Assembly (NCBI GenBank): GCA_009839775.1 | Contig: VXOZ01000099.1 | Span: 1-8,276 of the forward strand | Reading direction: 5' to 3' | Length of the DNA stretch: 8,276 bases | Source: Chloroflexota bacterium | Lineage (GTDB): Bacteria; Chloroflexota; UBA11872; VXOZ01 | In this document: positions 7,025 through 8,276 of the stretch, piece after piece | Layout: every line of letters begins with the position of its first letter | Position numbering within the stretch: position 1 is the stretch's first letter | Translations under genes and position numbers: made by a program | Notes under the pieces: generated by a model | What the model was told of the DNA's origin: nothing | What the model saw: only the letters and a program-made list of their open reading frames with translations | The model's database searches: none

Positions 7025-7348
7025 CCCAGTCTTGCGCTTGTGGTCTTTACTCTTGGGCAAACTAAAGAAGCAGTTATGCCACGAGTTCCTGAACCTTCGG
7101 CTATCCGCGCTGTAGTAGAGATAGGGGATAGTGAACTCATTGATGGGGCGGCTGCGTGCGCCGTGGGCCATCGATGATCTTCAATTCTACCGAACCGACT
7201 CAGAAAGTTTGTGCACCCAGCACACTTGAAACTCAGATTGCGCAGAGTGTAGCGATGTGCCATGCTAGGTTCGCGGGTAATTGGGTGCAGTTCAGTGCAG
7301 CGGTTATGCCTTAAACGCCATTGATCTAGGCCTGGAGAGGTGCTGCCC
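7025..7348. other. Gene-free intergenic stretch before the nitrilase-family gene
   Basis: 324 nt with no convincing gene. I found no clean terminator after the RCC1-like gene: GCCCA (7024-7028) and TGGGC (7055-7059) could pair, but weakly and with a large loop. An imperfect stem (7206-7233; AGTTT-GTGC with GCAC-AAACT and a bulge) has no T-run. A very weak promoter for the next gene could be TTGGGT (7281-7286) with TTATGC (7304-7309) at 17 nt. The minus-strand frames here overlap known genes and resemble no protein I know. Confidence 0.6.
7334..7340 (+). promoter_or_regulatory. Ribosome binding site deciding the ATG start at 7349
   Basis: GGAGAGG lies 8 nt before ATG 7349. The alternative in-frame GTG at 7340 overlaps this site and would add three residues (MLP) of no family value, so 7349 is preferred. 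Confidence 0.8.
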
Positions 7349-8233
7349 ATGGATAGCTTTCGTGTTACGGCGGTATCGTTGTGCAGCCAGCCGGCGTCGC
7401 CGCGGGAAAACCTCGAGCATCACACCGCGTGGATCGAACGTGCCAAGGCCGAAAACCCCGATCTCATTTGCTTTCCGGAGCTTGGCCTGACCGGATACTC
7501 CATTACCGGGGCTATTTGGGAAGAGTCCGAGCCGGTGCCCGGGCCTTCCACGCAGGCGCTCGTCGAGTTGGCGCGGGAGCACGACGTCATGCTCGCCGCC
7601 GGCATTGCCGAGAACGACCGCGACATTGTGTATAACACCTACGTCATCGTCGGGCCGGAGGGGTATATCGGCAAGTCGCGCAAGATTCACATCCCGCCGG
7701 CTGAGGTGGGTTACTGGCGCGGCGGCGGCATTCCGCCGGTGATTGACATTGGCGTTGCCAAAGTCGGTGTGAACATCTGCTTCGACAACTGGCTGCCGGA
7801 GTCGAGCCGCATGGTGGCGCTGCAAGGGGCCGAGGTCATTCTGGCCCCATACGTTTGGGCGGTGGGCGATTGGGACGAACCGCCCGACCACGCCAGCCGC
7901 AACCGCGCGTGGAAAGACTACGCCGGCCGCACTTTTCCCGCCCGTGCCATCGACAACGGCGTCTTTCTGATTGCCATCAACGCCTGCGGCCCCTCTCCCT
8001 ACAGCAGTACGCCGAGTTTTGGCAATCCCATGGTGATGATTTACAGTACGCTGGGGCAATTGGTAGCGGCCTCGCCGGACGACGCCAGCGATGAGGTGAT
8101 GGTCACTGCCGACCTCGATAGGGGTCTCTTAGCCGAGCGCCGCTCCCAAGGCGTCTTCCATCCCCGCTTCCGCCGGCCGGAACTCTACGGCATCCTGGCG
8201 GAGGGCGACATCGGACCGCAGGACCCTCGCTAA
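7349..8233 (+). CDS. Nitrilase-superfamily carbon-nitrogen hydrolase
   Basis: A 294-residue cytoplasmic enzyme without signal peptide. The superfamily hydrolyses nitriles, amides or N-carbamoyl groups with a Glu-Lys-Cys triad. Visible marks: start VTAVSLCSQPASPRENLEHH; catalytic Glu44 in FPELGLTGY (42-50); YNTYVIVGPEGYIGKSRKIH (95-114) with catalytic Lys112; nucleophile Cys144 in GVNICFDNWLPESSRMVALQ (140-159); then GAEVILAPY. The length suits the family. The segment between Lys112 and Cys144 is odd: where N-carbamoylputrescine amidases have a GYYEKFYFTPG-like stretch with a second conserved Glu, this protein reads GYWRGGGIPP and is several residues shorter; Glu119 is the only nearby substitute. 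The CFDNWLPE signature is nearer to amidase/carbamoylase branches (CWDQWFPE) than to true nitrilases (CWEN). Substrate cannot be named. The gene stands alone: 324 nt separate it from the RCC1-like gene and a palindromic repeat follows its stop. Confidence 0.9.
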   Translation: MDSFRVTAVSLCSQPASPRENLEHHTAWIERAKAENPDLICFPELGLTGYSITGAIWEESEPVPGPSTQALVELAREHDVMLAAGIAENDRDIVYNTYVIVGPEGYIGKSRKIHIPPAEVGYWRGGGIPPVIDIGVAKVGVNICFDNWLPESSRMVALQGAEVILAPYVWAVGDWDEPPDHASRNRAWKDYAGRTFPARAIDNGVFLIAINACGPSPYSSTPSFGNPMVMIYSTLGQLVAASPDDASDEVMVTADLDRGLLAERRSQGVFHPRFRRPELYGILAEGDIGPQDPR

Positions 8234-8248
8234 GCGGGCGAGAAGACT

Positions 8249-8276
8249 CCCTCTCACTGGGGAGAGGGCCGGGGTG
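8249..8276. repeat. GC-rich palindromic intergenic (REP-like) element, cut by window end
   Basis: CCCTCTC (8249-8255) and GAGAGGG (8262-8268) are perfect inverted arms around ACTGGG, followed by CCGGGGTG to the last base. This resembles a widely scattered bacterial intergenic palindrome of the type CCCTCTCCC...GGGAGAGGG-CCGGGGTGAGGG. It begins 15 nt after the nitrilase-family stop and may act as a transcript end or stabiliser, though no T-run is visible before the sequence ends. Confidence 0.55.

Noticed and set aside
7206..7233. Imperfect hairpin (AGTTT-GTGC paired with GCAC and AAACT, 5-nt bulge) as a terminator
   Set aside because: The stem is short and bulged, there is no T-run, and it lies about 180 nt after the nearest stop codon.
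7340..7348. GTG at 7340 as start of the nitrilase-family gene
   Set aside because: It overlaps the ribosome site GGAGAGG that is properly spaced for ATG 7349.
7000..7350. Minus-strand open frames (116 and 94 codons) across the stretch between the RCC1-like and nitrilase-family genes
   Set aside because: They overlap ends of well supported genes, lack a clear ribosome site, and their translations show no recognisable domain or compositional sense.
7304..8059. Long 251-codon frame antisense to the nitrilase-family gene
   Set aside because: It mirrors a gene with clear catalytic motifs and is His/Arg/Gly-rich, as expected of an antisense shadow in GC-rich DNA.

Overview
The window looks like a chromosomal segment of a moderately GC-rich bacterium. 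Three secreted or lipoprotein-type products, a long Pro/Thr linker behind a signal peptide, and a Cys-rich RCC1-like repeat protein recall Chloroflexota (Dehalococcoidia/SAR202 or Caldilineae-like). That assignment rests on protein style alone and is only a guess. I see no tRNA, rRNA, transposase, integrase or CRISPR array.

Positions 1-4670 are one minus-strand operon for a branched-chain-amino-acid-type (HAAT family) ABC importer, read right to left: two tandem paralogous substrate-binding lipoproteins (3459-4670 and 2188-3396), then permease LivH (754-2103), then permease LivM (747 to 1, running off the window). Spacers are 62, 84 and 6 nt. The LivG and LivF ATPases are not in the window and would be expected beyond position 1. 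The binding proteins would capture a ligand outside the membrane and deliver it to the LivH/LivM channel. LivH is unusually long, with about 120 extra hydrophobic residues.

Positions 4671-5011 are a divergent intergenic region. It holds a 17-bp palindrome upstream of the importer operon and a good sigma70-like promoter facing right.

Positions 5012-7024 (plus strand) encode a 670-aa exported protein: signal peptide, Pro/Thr-rich linker, then 14 RCC1-like repeats, each with a Cys pair spaced exactly ten residues apart. This is the most distinctive item in the window; its function is unknown.

Positions 7025-7348 hold no gene I can support. Positions 7349-8233 (plus) encode a nitrilase-superfamily carbon-nitrogen hydrolase of unknown substrate with a shortened catalytic-site loop. 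The last bases (8249-8276) are the start of a GC-rich palindromic intergenic repeat cut by the window end.

The importer and the hydrolase could both serve uptake and breakdown of nitrogenous organics, but they are neither adjacent nor co-oriented, so this is only a suggestion. I do not see a clearly new multi-gene system; the unusual parts are the Cys-patterned repeat protein, the enlarged LivH and the duplicated binding proteins.
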